Positions 17,586 through 26,371 of a DNA stretch of 34,221 bases are shown here, in pieces. The notes below the pieces were generated by a model. That model saw only the letters and a list, made by a program, of their open reading frames with translations, made no database searches and was not told the origin of the DNA. Source of the stretch: Planctomycetota bacterium (lineage in GTDB: Bacteria > Planctomycetota > UBA1135 > GCA-002686595); the NCBI GenBank assembly GCA_028278425.1, contig JANQEJ010000191.1, positions 1-34,221 of the forward strand, written 5' to 3'. A program made the position numbers and the translations under genes. The stretch's first letter is position 1. Each line of letters starts with the position of its first letter.

Positions 17586-18869
17586 ATGACATCGAAGACC
17601 CAGTCGCCGATCGAGAACCACGTGCAGCACGTGGGGAAGGTGCAACTCGCGGTGATCGCTGTGTCCTTCGGGTTGCTGCTCGCCCTCTCCGTCGAGGAGG
17701 CTCACTCCCTGGCTCGGGCCCTCGAACAGGCGCGAGTGATCCAAGAAGGGCTCTCCTCCCTAGATCCGCGCGCGATTCGAGGCGAACTCGGCCGCGCGGC
17801 GAGGCCGGGAAGCGCGGGCGCGAAACCGACGCTGGGAGAACGCTGGATCGAGCTAGACGGCAAATCGTACCGTGTTGGTCTCCCGGACCCCGATGGCGGG
17901 AGACCCGACACGTTCCTGGCCCGGCAGGGGATCTGGTGCGACCCCGCCGTGAGCCTCGAGACGAGGAGGGCGCTCGTGGCGTTCGAGGAACAGACGTCGC
18001 TCGCGTCGTTCGCGACCTGGTGGGACTCGCTGGAACAGGTCATCCGGACGAATGCCGCCGCGGACTACCGGGACGCGGCGCTGGTCCGCGACCACGGCGG
18101 GGGCAAGCTGCGCCGCGTGTCGCTGCGGACGAGCCCCGAGGGAACAGCAGCGCATTCGGGCACCTGGCTCCTCTCGCTGGAAGAGGTCGAGGCCGTGCTC
18201 GGTCCGGGAGCGTCCCTGCCGGGGGAGCTCTCCAACAGCTCGTTCGTCCTTACCGCCGAGATCCCCGCCGGCGATGTCCTCATTCCGGTGGTCGTCGAGG
18301 CCGCGACCTTTCGGGGACAAGAAGTGGTTCAGCGGGCGCTGTCTCGACCCTGGCCCTCGGGCCCATTCGCGAGTGCCTTCCCCGAGCTGAACGCTTACAC
18401 GTCGGACTTCCAGGAGACCAGCCTGGCCTCGTGCATCCGCGAGCTGGAGAACGGGCTCGGCGTCGGCAGCTCCGGTGTCGATCTCCAGGCCTTCGGCTTC
18501 ACGGTGCCGGCGCGTGCCGTGCACAAGACGGGCATACCCTTCCTCGCGGTCCTGCTGATCTACCTGACCTTCGTGCTGTTCGAGTTCCACCGCCGGCTCG
18601 CCGGTGACCGCTCCGCTTCGCCCCCCAACGCCTTGTTCCTCCTCGCGTTCCCGAGCCGACTAGCCTGGCTGTTCTACTTGCTCGTCGCCTTCGTTTTCCC
18701 GGCCTTCGTCACCCTGTCCTACGTGCGCTGGACGCACGAGTTGGGCATCGCCTCATCCGAGGCGTGGGCACTCCTGCTCGCCTCCGCTTTCGTTGTCCTG
18801 CTGTGCTGCGCCGGCAGCATCCACCAGGCGTGGCGGATCCGCGCCTTGCTGGCCAAGCGTGCCGGCTGA
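17586..18869 (+). CDS. Multi-pass membrane protein with a large extracytoplasmic domain, unknown
   Basis: 427 residues. One TM helix lies near the N-terminus (about 19-36, LAVIAVSFGLLLALSV). A soluble region of about 270 residues follows, and then three hydrophobic segments near the C-terminus (about 314-332, 350-372 and 388-406), the last ending in a basic helix. The topology resembles a sensor or scaffold with a periplasmic loop, but no known domain is recognised. The soluble region includes LGERWIELDGKSYRVGL and LLSLEEVEAVLG. The only ribosome-site candidate is AGGG 4 nt before the ATG. It may be related in function to the divergent small exported protein at 16930-17460. Confidence 0.65.
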   Translation: MTSKTQSPIENHVQHVGKVQLAVIAVSFGLLLALSVEEAHSLARALEQARVIQEGLSSLDPRAIRGELGRAARPGSAGAKPTLGERWIELDGKSYRVGLPDPDGGRPDTFLARQGIWCDPAVSLETRRALVAFEEQTSLASFATWWDSLEQVIRTNAAADYRDAALVRDHGGGKLRRVSLRTSPEGTAAHSGTWLLSLEEVEAVLGPGASLPGELSNSSFVLTAEIPAGDVLIPVVVEAATFRGQEVVQRALSRPWPSGPFASAFPELNAYTSDFQETSLASCIRELENGLGVGSSGVDLQAFGFTVPARAVHKTGIPFLAVLLIYLTFVLFEFHRRLAGDRSASPPNALFLLAFPSRLAWLFYLLVAFVFPAFVTLSYVRWTHELGIASSEAWALLLASAFVVLLCCAGSIHQAWRIRALLAKRAG

Positions 18870-19008
18870 GCACGGTGGCCGATTTGTCGCCGGCTTCGTT
18901 TCGGCTCGCTACGCCCTGCGACCCACTTCACCCACGCCCAAGTCCCCATTCCTTCCATGGCCTTGCGGGCCTCGAATGGTCGGTTGTCATCCTCCAAGGA
19001 GTCCGACC

Positions 19009-19443
19009 ATGACCGCCGGAAGAATCTGTAGACGCGAAGTCGACCTCGCCGACGCCGACGAGTCCATCGTGACGGCCGTCAAGCGCATGGGCGAGCGGGG
19101 CGTGGGCACCCTGATCGTCCTCGACGACGACAAACACCCCGCCGGGATCCTCACCGACCGCGACGTCGCCCTGCGCGTCGTGGGCGCGGGGAAGAAGCTC
19201 GAAGGCACGACGGTCGCCGACGTGATGACCGCTCATCCACGCACCGTCTCCGAGGAAACGCCCATCGAGGACGCCCTTTCGACGATGCGCTCGCTGGCCG
19301 TCCGCCGCCTGCCGGTCGTGAACGCCGACGGCGAGCTCCAGGGCATCGTCTCGCTCGACGACGTGCTCGCGCTGCTCGCCGAGGAGTTCCGCACCATCCA
19401 CGGCGTCCTCGAGAAGGAATCTCCGAGCGGAGCCCTTGTCTAG
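19009..19443 (+). CDS. CBS-pair protein (two CBS domains)
   Basis: 144 residues made almost entirely of one Bateman module. CBS1 is about residues 8-60 (TLIVLDDDKHPAGILTDRDVA) and CBS2 about 72-128 (DVMTAHPRTVSEETPIEDAL, RRLPVVNADGELQGIVSLDD). Such modules bind adenine nucleotides such as AMP, ATP or SAM, and regulate a partner. There is no attached effector domain, so it probably acts on another protein. AAGGAG lies 7-8 nt before the ATG and fixes the start. It is the first of four co-directional genes with tight spacing. Confidence 0.88.
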   Translation: MTAGRICRREVDLADADESIVTAVKRMGERGVGTLIVLDDDKHPAGILTDRDVALRVVGAGKKLEGTTVADVMTAHPRTVSEETPIEDALSTMRSLAVRRLPVVNADGELQGIVSLDDVLALLAEEFRTIHGVLEKESPSGALV

Positions 19444-19450
19444 AGCCGCC

Positions 19451-20272
19451 ATGAACGTCGCCTCGATCATGACCGGCAAGCCGACGGTCATCGCCGAGGA
19501 CGCGAGCCTCGACTTCGCCATGAGCACCATGGAGGAGGAGGGCCTGCGCCACCTGCCCGTCGTCCGCGACGGCAAGCTCGTCGGCGTGCTCTCCGAGCGC
19601 GATCTCCTCGCGATCACCGGCTGGCGTCACGCCGAGGACAAGCCCGCCGTCGAAACGCCGGCGGGACAGGTCGGGACGCACATGCAGTCGCCCGTCGCGA
19701 CGGTGGCGCCGACGGACAGCGTTTCGAAAGCTGCCCTGCGCCTCGCCACCCGCCACGTCGGCTGCCTGCCCGTCGTCGAGGACGGCGTCCTCGTCGGCAT
19801 CGTGACCGAGACCGACTTCGTCACGGCCTTCCTCGACGCGCGTCGGAACGGCCGCATCTCCGCCGAGAGCGACGCTCCCGTCTCCGGGTACATGACCCCC
19901 GACGTCGTCACCGTCGACGAGAGCACCGACGCCGAAGAGGCGATGGACGTGATGCGCACGATGCACATCCGCCATCTCCCCGTCATGGAGGACGGCCAGC
20001 TCGCCGGCATCCTCTCCGAGCGCGACTTCCTCCGCGCCATCGGCCGCGCGACGATCGACGAAGCCGCCGTGCGCGAGTACATGACCCGCGGCGCCGTCAC
20101 CGTGCGCGCGGACGAGCCCGTCTCCGCGGCGGCCGAGCTCCTCTCCGATGGCAAGATCAGCGCTCTGCCCGTCGTCGGCGCGGGCGGCGAGGTCGTCGGC
20201 ATCCTCACCCTCCCCGACCTGCTCGCGCCTTGCCTCGAAGCCCTTGCGGGCCAGCCCGACGCGTCGTCATGA
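19451..20272 (+). CDS. Four-CBS-domain protein
   Basis: 273 residues from the ATG at 19451; a TTG at 19436 is in frame. Four CBS domains in tandem: SIMTGKPTVIAEDASLDFA, HMQSPVATVAPTDSV, YMTPDVVTVDESTDAEEA and YMTRGAVTVRADEPV. Each is followed by a LPVV/LPVM strand and a GI-L/V-(S/T)-x-x-D turn. The two Bateman modules could form a disk-like nucleotide sensor. The gene begins 7 nt after the two-CBS gene, and its TGA overlaps the ATG of the cytochrome gene as ATGA, so the three are probably translationally coupled. It was probably built by duplication of a module like the one in the preceding gene. Confidence 0.88.
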   Translation: MNVASIMTGKPTVIAEDASLDFAMSTMEEEGLRHLPVVRDGKLVGVLSERDLLAITGWRHAEDKPAVETPAGQVGTHMQSPVATVAPTDSVSKAALRLATRHVGCLPVVEDGVLVGIVTETDFVTAFLDARRNGRISAESDAPVSGYMTPDVVTVDESTDAEEAMDVMRTMHIRHLPVMEDGQLAGILSERDFLRAIGRATIDEAAVREYMTRGAVTVRADEPVSAAAELLSDGKISALPVVGAGGEVVGILTLPDLLAPCLEALAGQPDASS

Positions 20273-21798
20273 AGCGTGCTCTTCTCCTTGCGGCTTTCCT
20301 CCTCGCGGCGCTCTTCTTCGTCTTTTCCGCCTGCGGCGGCGAAGGCGTAATGGGCAAGGAGCGCCTCACCACCCTCGACAACGACGAGCTCGCGCACGTC
20401 GAACGGCTCTACGACCGCCAGTGCGCCCTCTGTCACGGCGCGAACGGCGCGGGCGACGGGCCGGCGTCGTTCCTGCTCTTCCCGCCGGCGCGCGACTTCA
20501 CCGCCGGCAGCTTCAAGCTCGCGAGCACCGAGAACGGCGTTCCGACCGAGCAAGACCTCGAGCAGGTGATCGAGCGCGGCATGCCGGGTTCCGCGATGCC
20601 CGGATTCGAATGGATGTCTCCCGAGGACCGCAACGGCCTCGCCAAGTACGTCCGCCTCCTCGCCGTCGAAGGTCTGGCCGAGGAGCTCGACGAGACCGAA
20701 GCGCTCGACCGCATGACGCCGGGCGATCCGCTCCCGCCCATCCCGCTCCTCGTCGACTCGCCCGACGCGCTCGCCCGCGGCAAGGAGCTCTACTTCCAGC
20801 GCTGCGCCGCCTGCCACGGCAAGCAGGGCGAAGGCAGCGGCGACCTCGTCCTCCGCGACCTCGACGCGACGCTCAACTGGGCGCGCGAGCTCAGCGGCGG
20901 GATTCTCAAGGGCGGCGCACGCGCCGAGGATCTCGCGCGGCGCATCCGCGTCGGCATGCACGGCACGGCGATGCACGACGCGGACCTCTCGACCGAGGAC
21001 GTCGGTGCGATCGTCGCGCACCTGCAGACGCTTCTTCCCGAGGACGCGCACGAGCGCGGCGTTCGCCGCCGCCGGAGCATCGCCGTCGCGCGCACGGCCG
21101 CGCCGCTGCCGACCGAGCCGGACGACCCGCGCTGGAACGAGGCCGAGCCCGTCCGCGTCTGGCTCGCGCCGACCTGGTGGGGCGACGACTCCGTCCTCGA
21201 GGCCGAGGTCGCCGGCTACCACGACGGCGAGGACGTCGCGCTGCGCATCCGCTGGCCCGACGCCAAGGCCGACGCGCCGGACGGCGAGCTGCCCGCCTAC
21301 GCCGACGCCGTCGCCGTGCAGTTCTCGCCCGAGGCCGCGCCGCGCTTCTTCGGCATGGGGCCGGACGACCGGCCGGCCGACATCTGGTTCTGGAAGGCGC
21401 TCGACCTCGAGCGGCCCGACCTGCTCAAAGACCTGCGCGCCTACCCGCACCGGCTGCGCGAGTGGGTCGCCCAGCCGTGGGGCGACCCGCCGGTGCTCCG
21501 CCTCGCCTACGGCGCGGCCGAGATCGCCGACGAGACCGCCGCCGTCGCCACCGCGGGGATGAAGCGCGCCGTCGAGCAGCCACCGCGCGGCACGCCGGTG
21601 GCGGCGAGCGCTCAATGGTCCGCCGGCCGGTGGTCGGTCGTCCTGACGCGCTCGCTGCGCGCGGAGGAGGCCGGCGAGGTCGGCCTCGATCCGGGCAGCC
21701 AGGTCTCGATGACCCTCGCGGTCTGGAACGGCGCGAACAAGGACCTGCGCGGCCAGAAGTCGCTCGCGGTCTGGCACGAGCTGCGGCTCGCGCCCTGA
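20269..21798 (+). CDS. Dihaem cytochrome c lipoprotein with EB_dh-type haem b domain
   Basis: 509 residues. A lipoprotein signal ends FSAC (Cys22). Two haem c domains follow: CALCH (C52-H56) with candidate Met ligand in GSAMPGF, and CAACH (C179-H183) with Met in GTAMHDA. From about residue 265 the protein resembles the gamma subunit of ethylbenzene dehydrogenase and related DMSO-reductase-family enzymes. It has AVQFSPEA, FFGMGPDDRPADIWFWKA with the Met haem b ligand, and GQKSLAVWHELRL with the Lys ligand, so both axial residues appear to be kept. It should move electrons on the outer face of the inner membrane or in the periplasm. No molybdopterin or iron-sulfur subunit is in the window. The ATG overlaps the CBS gene stop. 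Confidence 0.88.
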   Translation: MKRALLLAAFLLAALFFVFSACGGEGVMGKERLTTLDNDELAHVERLYDRQCALCHGANGAGDGPASFLLFPPARDFTAGSFKLASTENGVPTEQDLEQVIERGMPGSAMPGFEWMSPEDRNGLAKYVRLLAVEGLAEELDETEALDRMTPGDPLPPIPLLVDSPDALARGKELYFQRCAACHGKQGEGSGDLVLRDLDATLNWARELSGGILKGGARAEDLARRIRVGMHGTAMHDADLSTEDVGAIVAHLQTLLPEDAHERGVRRRRSIAVARTAAPLPTEPDDPRWNEAEPVRVWLAPTWWGDDSVLEAEVAGYHDGEDVALRIRWPDAKADAPDGELPAYADAVAVQFSPEAAPRFFGMGPDDRPADIWFWKALDLERPDLLKDLRAYPHRLREWVAQPWGDPPVLRLAYGAAEIADETAAVATAGMKRAVEQPPRGTPVAASAQWSAGRWSVVLTRSLRAEEAGEVGLDPGSQVSMTLAVWNGANKDLRGQKSLAVWHELRLAP

Positions 21799-21809
21799 CC
21801 TCGGAAGCA

Positions 21810-21827
21810 GCATCCTCTTGGGGATGC
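21810..21827 (+). promoter_or_regulatory. Hairpin overlapping the cardiolipin synthase start codon
   Basis: GCATCC (21810-21815) and GGATGC (21822-21827) pair perfectly around a 6-nt loop in the 25-nt gap after the cytochrome stop. The downstream arm contains the ATG at 21824. Read-through mRNA could therefore hide the start codon; it could also just be a short 3'-end hairpin. Confidence 0.35.
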
Positions 21828-23257
21828 CGCTCGACCTCGCCGCCGCGCTCGGGTTCGTCGCCACGGCGCTTCACGTCGTGGGGTTCGTCTCGATCCACCA
21901 CGTGCTCAAGCACGGGCGGACGGCGCAGGGGACGATCGCGTGGGCGGTCGCGCTGCTCACGCTGCCGTACGTGGCGGTGCCGCTCTACTGGGTGGTGGGG
22001 CGCTACCGCTACCAGGGGTACGTGCTCGCGCGTCGCGCGGGAGACGAGAAGCTGCGGAACATCGTCGAGAAGGTCGAGGCGAGCAGCGAGTCGGCGGAGC
22101 CGCCGGCGGGATGGAACGAGGAGCGCTACGGCCCCTTCGAGACGCTGGCCGCAGGCGGCTTCACCACCGGGAACCGCGTCGAGCTCCTGATCGACGGGAC
22201 GGCGACCTTCGACTCGATGCTCGAAGGGATCGACGCGGCCGAGCGCTACGTCCTGGTGCAGTTCTACATCATGCGCGCGGACGCGATCGGCCAGGAGCTG
22301 AAGGAACGGCTCATCGCCAAGGCCCAGGCCGGCGTCCCCGTGTACGTGCTCTTCGACGTCATCGGCTGCTACAAGCTCTCGTCCGACTACACCGACGAGC
22401 TCCGCCGGGCCGGCGTCGACGTCCGCGGCTTCGGCGTGCTGCGCAAGCGCCGCAACCGCCTCCAGATCAACTTCCGCAACCACCGGAAGATCACCGTCGT
22501 CGACGGCCGCCGCGCCTGGGTGGGGGGGCACAACTCGGGCGACGAGTACCTGGGCCGCGATCCGGGCTTCGGGCCGTGGCGCGACACGCACGTCGTGTTC
22601 GAGGGTCCGGTGGTGCAGGGCGTGCAGCTCGCCTTCCTCGAGGACTGGTACTGGGCGGCGCAGTCGATCCCCGAGTTGGAGTGGAAGCCCGCGCCGGCGG
22701 AGGGCGGCGACCTGACCGCGCTCGCGATCCCGTCGAGCCCGGCGGATCCGATCGAGACGTGCACGCTCTTCTTCCAGCAGGCGATCCATTCGGCGCGGCG
22801 GCGGCTGTGGATCGCGACGCCCTACTTCGTGCCGGACGAGCCGGTGGTGGACGCGTTGCAGCTCGCCGCGCTGCGCGGCGTCGACGTGCGCGTGATGCTG
22901 CCCCAGAAGGCGGATCATCCGCTCGTTTGGTTGAGCTCGTTCTCGTACTCCGACCAGATGATCGACGCGGGGGTGCGCTTCTGGCGCTACCAGCCGGGCT
23001 TCCTCCACCAGAAGGTGCTGCTCGTCGACGACGACCTCGCGGCGGTCGGCACGGCGAACCTGGACAACCGCTCCTTCCGGCTGAACTTCGAGGTCACGCT
23101 GCTCGTCGTCGGCAAGCCCTTCGCCGAGGCGGTCGAGGCCATGCTGCTCCGCGACTTTGAAGCGAGCATCGAGGCGGACGCCGACGACCTCGAGCGGCTG
23201 GCCTGGTGGAAGCAACTCGGCGCGCGCGTCGCGCGGCTTCTGGCGCCCGTTCAGTAG
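21824..23257 (+). CDS. cls: Cardiolipin synthase (phospholipase D superfamily)
   Basis: 477 residues from the ATG at 21824; a TTG at 21818 is in frame. Two N-terminal TM helices (about residues 4-25 and 36-56) anchor the enzyme in the inner membrane. Two HKD motifs follow: NHRKITVVDG with GGHNSGDEY, and HQKVLLVDDDLAAVGTANLDNRSF, with FYIMRADAIG and TPYFVPDEP as in bacterial ClsA. It joins two phosphatidylglycerols, or related phospholipids, by transesterification. Length is normal and all catalytic residues are present. It follows the cytochrome gene by 25 nt, and its 3' end overlaps the convergent fatty acid hydroxylase by 7 nt. Confidence 0.92.
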   Translation: MPLDLAAALGFVATALHVVGFVSIHHVLKHGRTAQGTIAWAVALLTLPYVAVPLYWVVGRYRYQGYVLARRAGDEKLRNIVEKVEASSESAEPPAGWNEERYGPFETLAAGGFTTGNRVELLIDGTATFDSMLEGIDAAERYVLVQFYIMRADAIGQELKERLIAKAQAGVPVYVLFDVIGCYKLSSDYTDELRRAGVDVRGFGVLRKRRNRLQINFRNHRKITVVDGRRAWVGGHNSGDEYLGRDPGFGPWRDTHVVFEGPVVQGVQLAFLEDWYWAAQSIPELEWKPAPAEGGDLTALAIPSSPADPIETCTLFFQQAIHSARRRLWIATPYFVPDEPVVDALQLAALRGVDVRVMLPQKADHPLVWLSSFSYSDQMIDAGVRFWRYQPGFLHQKVLLVDDDLAAVGTANLDNRSFRLNFEVTLLVVGKPFAEAVEAMLLRDFEASIEADADDLERLAWWKQLGARVARLLAPVQ

Positions 23258-24057
23258 GAAGCGACTCGCGCGGACCGGCGCTTCCTTCCGTGCTCGTCGA
23301 AGATGGGCCGGACCTCTTTTCGGCGCGCCTCCTCGTACGACGGCCAGACCGCTCGCTCCGCCGGCGTCAGCTCGAGGCGCAGCGTTCCGAGGAGCCAATC
23401 CCCCAGGGGCAGCAGGAAGTTCGTATTCGCCTGCGTGTCCACGTGGTGCACGTAGTGGTGCCGGTCCAGGAAGCGAAACCACGCGAAGCGCTCGAGCGGG
23501 CTGAGGCCGGGGTGGTGCACGGCGTCGTGGACGTGCACGAACAGGAAGAGGAACACCGCGATCTCCAGCGACAGCGTCCACGCGAACACGGGGTTCCGTG
23601 CGAGGGCGAACGCCGGCAGGAACGCGAGAAGGCACGCGAACACGGAGTAGAACGAGACGTGCGCCGAGACGACGAGCGCGCGCCCGAGGCCGGTCGCGCA
23701 CACCTGACTCTCGCGGTCGCGCCCGACGGGAACGCGCTGCACGCGGTCGCGCTGCACGTACTCGTCGGGCGGGAACTGCACCCAGTGGTGCGCGCGGTGG
23801 TGAAGTGCGTAGGGCAGGTACAGGATTCCCTTCCCCAGCGGCCGGTGCATCAGGTAGCGGTGCACGAGCCACTCGCCGAAGCTGCCGGTGATCAGGCCGG
23901 CCAGGAGCGCGGCGAAGAACGACGCCACGCCGCTGGCGACCGAAGTGCTCGTCGAACCCAGCTCACGGGCGAAGACGTAGAGGCCGACGACCGCGGACAA
24001 CGCTCCGCCGAACACGACCGCCTTGCGTATTCCCGAGGGTTCCGGCGAGAGAGCCAT
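23251..24057 (-). CDS. Fatty acid hydroxylase superfamily membrane protein
   Basis: 268 residues with at least four hydrophobic helices. The di-iron histidine boxes of the fatty acid hydroxylase/sterol desaturase superfamily are present: HRYLMH (H66, H71), HHRAHH (H86-H91), then HVHDAVHH and HHYVHH in the C-terminal half. It probably hydroxylates a lipid acyl chain or a carotenoid-like substrate using oxygen, at the membrane. The ATG at 24057 opens a short basic stretch before the first helix; no Shine-Dalgarno or TANNNT hexamer is seen. Being tail to tail with cardiolipin synthase may be positional only, though both act on membrane lipids. Confidence 0.85.
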   Translation of the reverse strand: MALSPEPSGIRKAVVFGGALSAVVGLYVFARELGSTSTSVASGVASFFAALLAGLITGSFGEWLVHRYLMHRPLGKGILYLPYALHHRAHHWVQFPPDEYVQRDRVQRVPVGRDRESQVCATGLGRALVVSAHVSFYSVFACLLAFLPAFALARNPVFAWTLSLEIAVFLFLFVHVHDAVHHPGLSPLERFAWFRFLDRHHYVHHVDTQANTNFLLPLGDWLLGTLRLELTPAERAVWPSYEEARRKEVRPIFDEHGRKRRSARVASY

Positions 24058-24115
24058 GGGACCAGTCTCGCGGAATGCGGAGTGCCGTTGGGATACGTCG
24101 GTGTGCGGAGGCCGC

Positions 24116-24634
24116 CTACGTGATCACGTCGTACGCCTGCGTCACGACCACCCCGAGCGACGTCGACGCGCAGAACGGATCGAGAACGATCGCCTGGGTC
24201 GAGAAGGTGAGGAAGGGTGGGAGGAGGATCGGAACGCTGAAGGTCCCGGCCGCGTCGGTCACCCCGGTGACCGAAAGCAGAACACACGGCGAGAACAGGC
24301 CGAGATCCACCGACTGGTTCGTGGCTCCGCCGCAGGCGGTGAACGGGATCGGGCAGATCGACGGCGCGGCGAAGAACGTGCACGGAACGCAGGGACACAC
24401 GACGCCGGGGATGGCCGAGATCGAAGCGAAGATGATCACCGGCGTGGCCGGCGCGGCCGTCACGGTGAACGGGATGAGACCGCCGCCGAAGAGCGGCGCC
24501 GGCGTGCAGGACGTGCTGCCGGACGTGAAGCCGCCCACGGTGTAGTCGTTGATGAAGGGGACGCCGGTGGTCTGAGCGGCGGCGGGAGCCCCGAAGAGCG
24601 CGGCGGCGAGCGCGAGGGAGACGAGCGTGCGCAT
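24116..24634 (-). CDS. Secreted cysteine-rich protein, unknown
   Basis: 172 residues with a classic signal peptide (MRTLVSLALAAALFGAPAAAQ). The mature part is Gly/Pro/Thr-rich and beta-prone with eight cysteines, including CPCVPC, suggesting disulfides. The ending TFSTQAIVLDPFCASTSLG matches the C-terminal style of many secreted planctomycete proteins (aromatic, then QAxVxDP). No enzymatic motif is seen; an envelope or surface role is a guess. A near-perfect Shine-Dalgarno, AAGGAGGT (24648-24641), lies 6 nt before the ATG, in contrast to the leaderless-looking genes, so strong translation is likely. Confidence 0.78.
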   Translation of the reverse strand: MRTLVSLALAAALFGAPAAAQTTGVPFINDYTVGGFTSGSTSCTPAPLFGGGLIPFTVTAAPATPVIIFASISAIPGVVCPCVPCTFFAAPSICPIPFTACGGATNQSVDLGLFSPCVLLSVTGVTDAAGTFSVPILLPPFLTFSTQAIVLDPFCASTSLGVVVTQAYDVIT

Positions 24635-24689
24635 GATCGCACCTCCTTTCGGAGGCGATTCTAGCGCGCCGTTCGGCGAGCTGCGCCGC

Positions 24690-26174
24690 CTACTCGCAGA
24701 TCCAGTTCTTGTACGCGTTTGCGGAGAACTCCAGCGCGCCGCCGGAGAGGTACACCGCCTGTGCCATGTACGCGATGCCGAGAAGGGCGCCGTCCGCCGG
24801 AACGGGCACCTGGCCCTCGCTCAGACCCGACGGGGCGACGACGCCCGCGAGGAGCGGCGCGGGGAAAAACACCGAGTGGAGCTGAAGGCCGTCGCCGAAG
24901 CCCGGGAAGAACGTCATCGGGCCGACGAACACCGCGAAGTCGTCGCCCGCGACGCCGAAGACGCGCAGGGTCGCCACCTGGCCGACGCCCGGTGGAGCGG
25001 TGAAGTAGACGTAGCGTTCGTAGAGCTCGTCCGCGCCGACGTCGGTGATGCCGTCGCCGCCGAACACCGTCATGCGCGGGTCGCCGTCGAGGTCGGAGGC
25101 GTCGAAGTCGGGCGACGGCGAGCCCGCGTCGCGCGCCGGGCTCGAGGGGAGCAGGTGCCAGTCGCCGGCCGCGGCGTCGACGAAGTCCGGCGGTCCGGCG
25201 ATGCTGCCGCCGATGCCGACGAGCGCGGCGTCCTCGAAGAGGTTCGTCGTGAGCGTGTACCGCGCCGGGTCGTAACCCGGGAGGTCCTGCTGGACAGCGT
25301 TGCCCCAGAAGATCGAGTTGCGCAGGTCGTGCGTCGGCAAGGGGCTGAGCGTGCTCGCGGTCTCGGACACCGCGCCCGAGGCGAGGCCGTAGAAGACGAA
25401 GTTCTCGATCATGGTGGAAGCGGTGCCTCCGCCCGACACGGTGAGATCGACTCCGCTCTCGCATCCATAGAGGACCGACGACGTCCCTCCGACGACGAGT
25501 GCCGCGCCCGGCCCGGTGACGGTGCCCTCGACCGCGGAGCCCGACGAAGCGGTCAGCCGGCTCCGGTTGACGTCGAGGTCGAGCCGCGTGTCGAGCGTCG
25601 CGCTCCCGGGCGAGACCTCTGCGATGACCGGCGCCAGCGTCGTCGCGAGGTCGCTGCCGTTGACGTAGGCGGACACGTTCGCGCCGGGATCGAGCGCGAT
25701 GTGCACGGCTTGATTCCCGCTCACGCGCAGACCGCTCGCGCTGAACGAGAAGTTGGCGTCCGCTCCGACGATCACCTCGACCGCGCGGTGGTCCGTCTCG
25801 ATCGTCATGTCCCAAAGGTCCCCGTAGCCGCCGCGTCCCGGTTGCACCGTCCAGCGAAACGCCGGCACCGTCGAGCCGGCTGGCTGGATCACGCGCGCGC
25901 CGCAGCCGTAGAACCCGACGACGATCGTCAGGGGGTTGAGCTCGATCGGGAAGACCTCGCCGGTCGCGACGGTGTAGTCGCCCGGGAAGAGGTTGATCCT
26001 CGCCTGCGGGTCGAGTGGCTGGGAGAGAGCGTAGGTGATCGACTTCCAGGGCTGCGTGAAGCGGCCGGCGGTCGGGATGTCCACGCCCTGCACCGGGTCG
26101 ACGTAGTAGAAGGTCTCCTCGGCGGCGCTCGGCGCGGCGAGGGCGAGGAGGAGGGTCAGGATTCTGGCGGTCAT
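24690..26174 (-). CDS. Secreted right-handed beta-helix-like protein
   Basis: 494 residues from the ATG at 26174, chosen because it begins a signal peptide (MTARILTLLLALAAPSAAEE) and has GAGG 6 nt upstream. The frame is open further upstream, but that part is not protein-like. YYVDPVQGVDIPTAGRFTQP and WKSITYAL mark the start of a DUF1565-type parallel beta-helix, and repeated short strands follow. PARDAGSP and DVGADELYERYVYF form the conserved closing motif of such proteins. A C-terminal beta domain ends NAYKNWICE. It is probably a surface or periplasmic polysaccharide-binding or structural protein; no lyase catalytic residues can be assigned. It is in the same direction as the secreted protein at 24116-24634. 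Confidence 0.8.
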   Translation of the reverse strand: MTARILTLLLALAAPSAAEETFYYVDPVQGVDIPTAGRFTQPWKSITYALSQPLDPQARINLFPGDYTVATGEVFPIELNPLTIVVGFYGCGARVIQPAGSTVPAFRWTVQPGRGGYGDLWDMTIETDHRAVEVIVGADANFSFSASGLRVSGNQAVHIALDPGANVSAYVNGSDLATTLAPVIAEVSPGSATLDTRLDLDVNRSRLTASSGSAVEGTVTGPGAALVVGGTSSVLYGCESGVDLTVSGGGTASTMIENFVFYGLASGAVSETASTLSPLPTHDLRNSIFWGNAVQQDLPGYDPARYTLTTNLFEDAALVGIGGSIAGPPDFVDAAAGDWHLLPSSPARDAGSPSPDFDASDLDGDPRMTVFGGDGITDVGADELYERYVYFTAPPGVGQVATLRVFGVAGDDFAVFVGPMTFFPGFGDGLQLHSVFFPAPLLAGVVAPSGLSEGQVPVPADGALLGIAYMAQAVYLSGGALEFSANAYKNWICE

Positions 26175-26284
26175 GGCGGTCCTCGGTTTCACGCGGGCTC
26201 CGAACGGAGCGCCGTGCTTCGAGGATGGAGCTTGGGCTCCCCGACCGGAATTCCCCATGGAGGTGCACTCCGGCCGCGCAACGG

Positions 26285-26303
26285 TGGTAGGCAACGCCTA
26301 CCA
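26285..26303. promoter_or_regulatory. Perfect inverted repeat in a divergent intergenic region
   Basis: TGGTAGGC and GCCTACCA are exact reverse complements around AAC. The repeat lies between the divergent genes starting at 26174 and 26372. It could be an operator for a dimeric regulator of one or both genes, or a small hairpin in the leader of the + strand gene. Confidence 0.4.
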
Positions 26304-26371
26304 ACGGCGTATGGACGCGCGCACAAGCCGCCGCTTGGCGATGTGCTCGAAGAATGGGAGACTGCTCGGCC

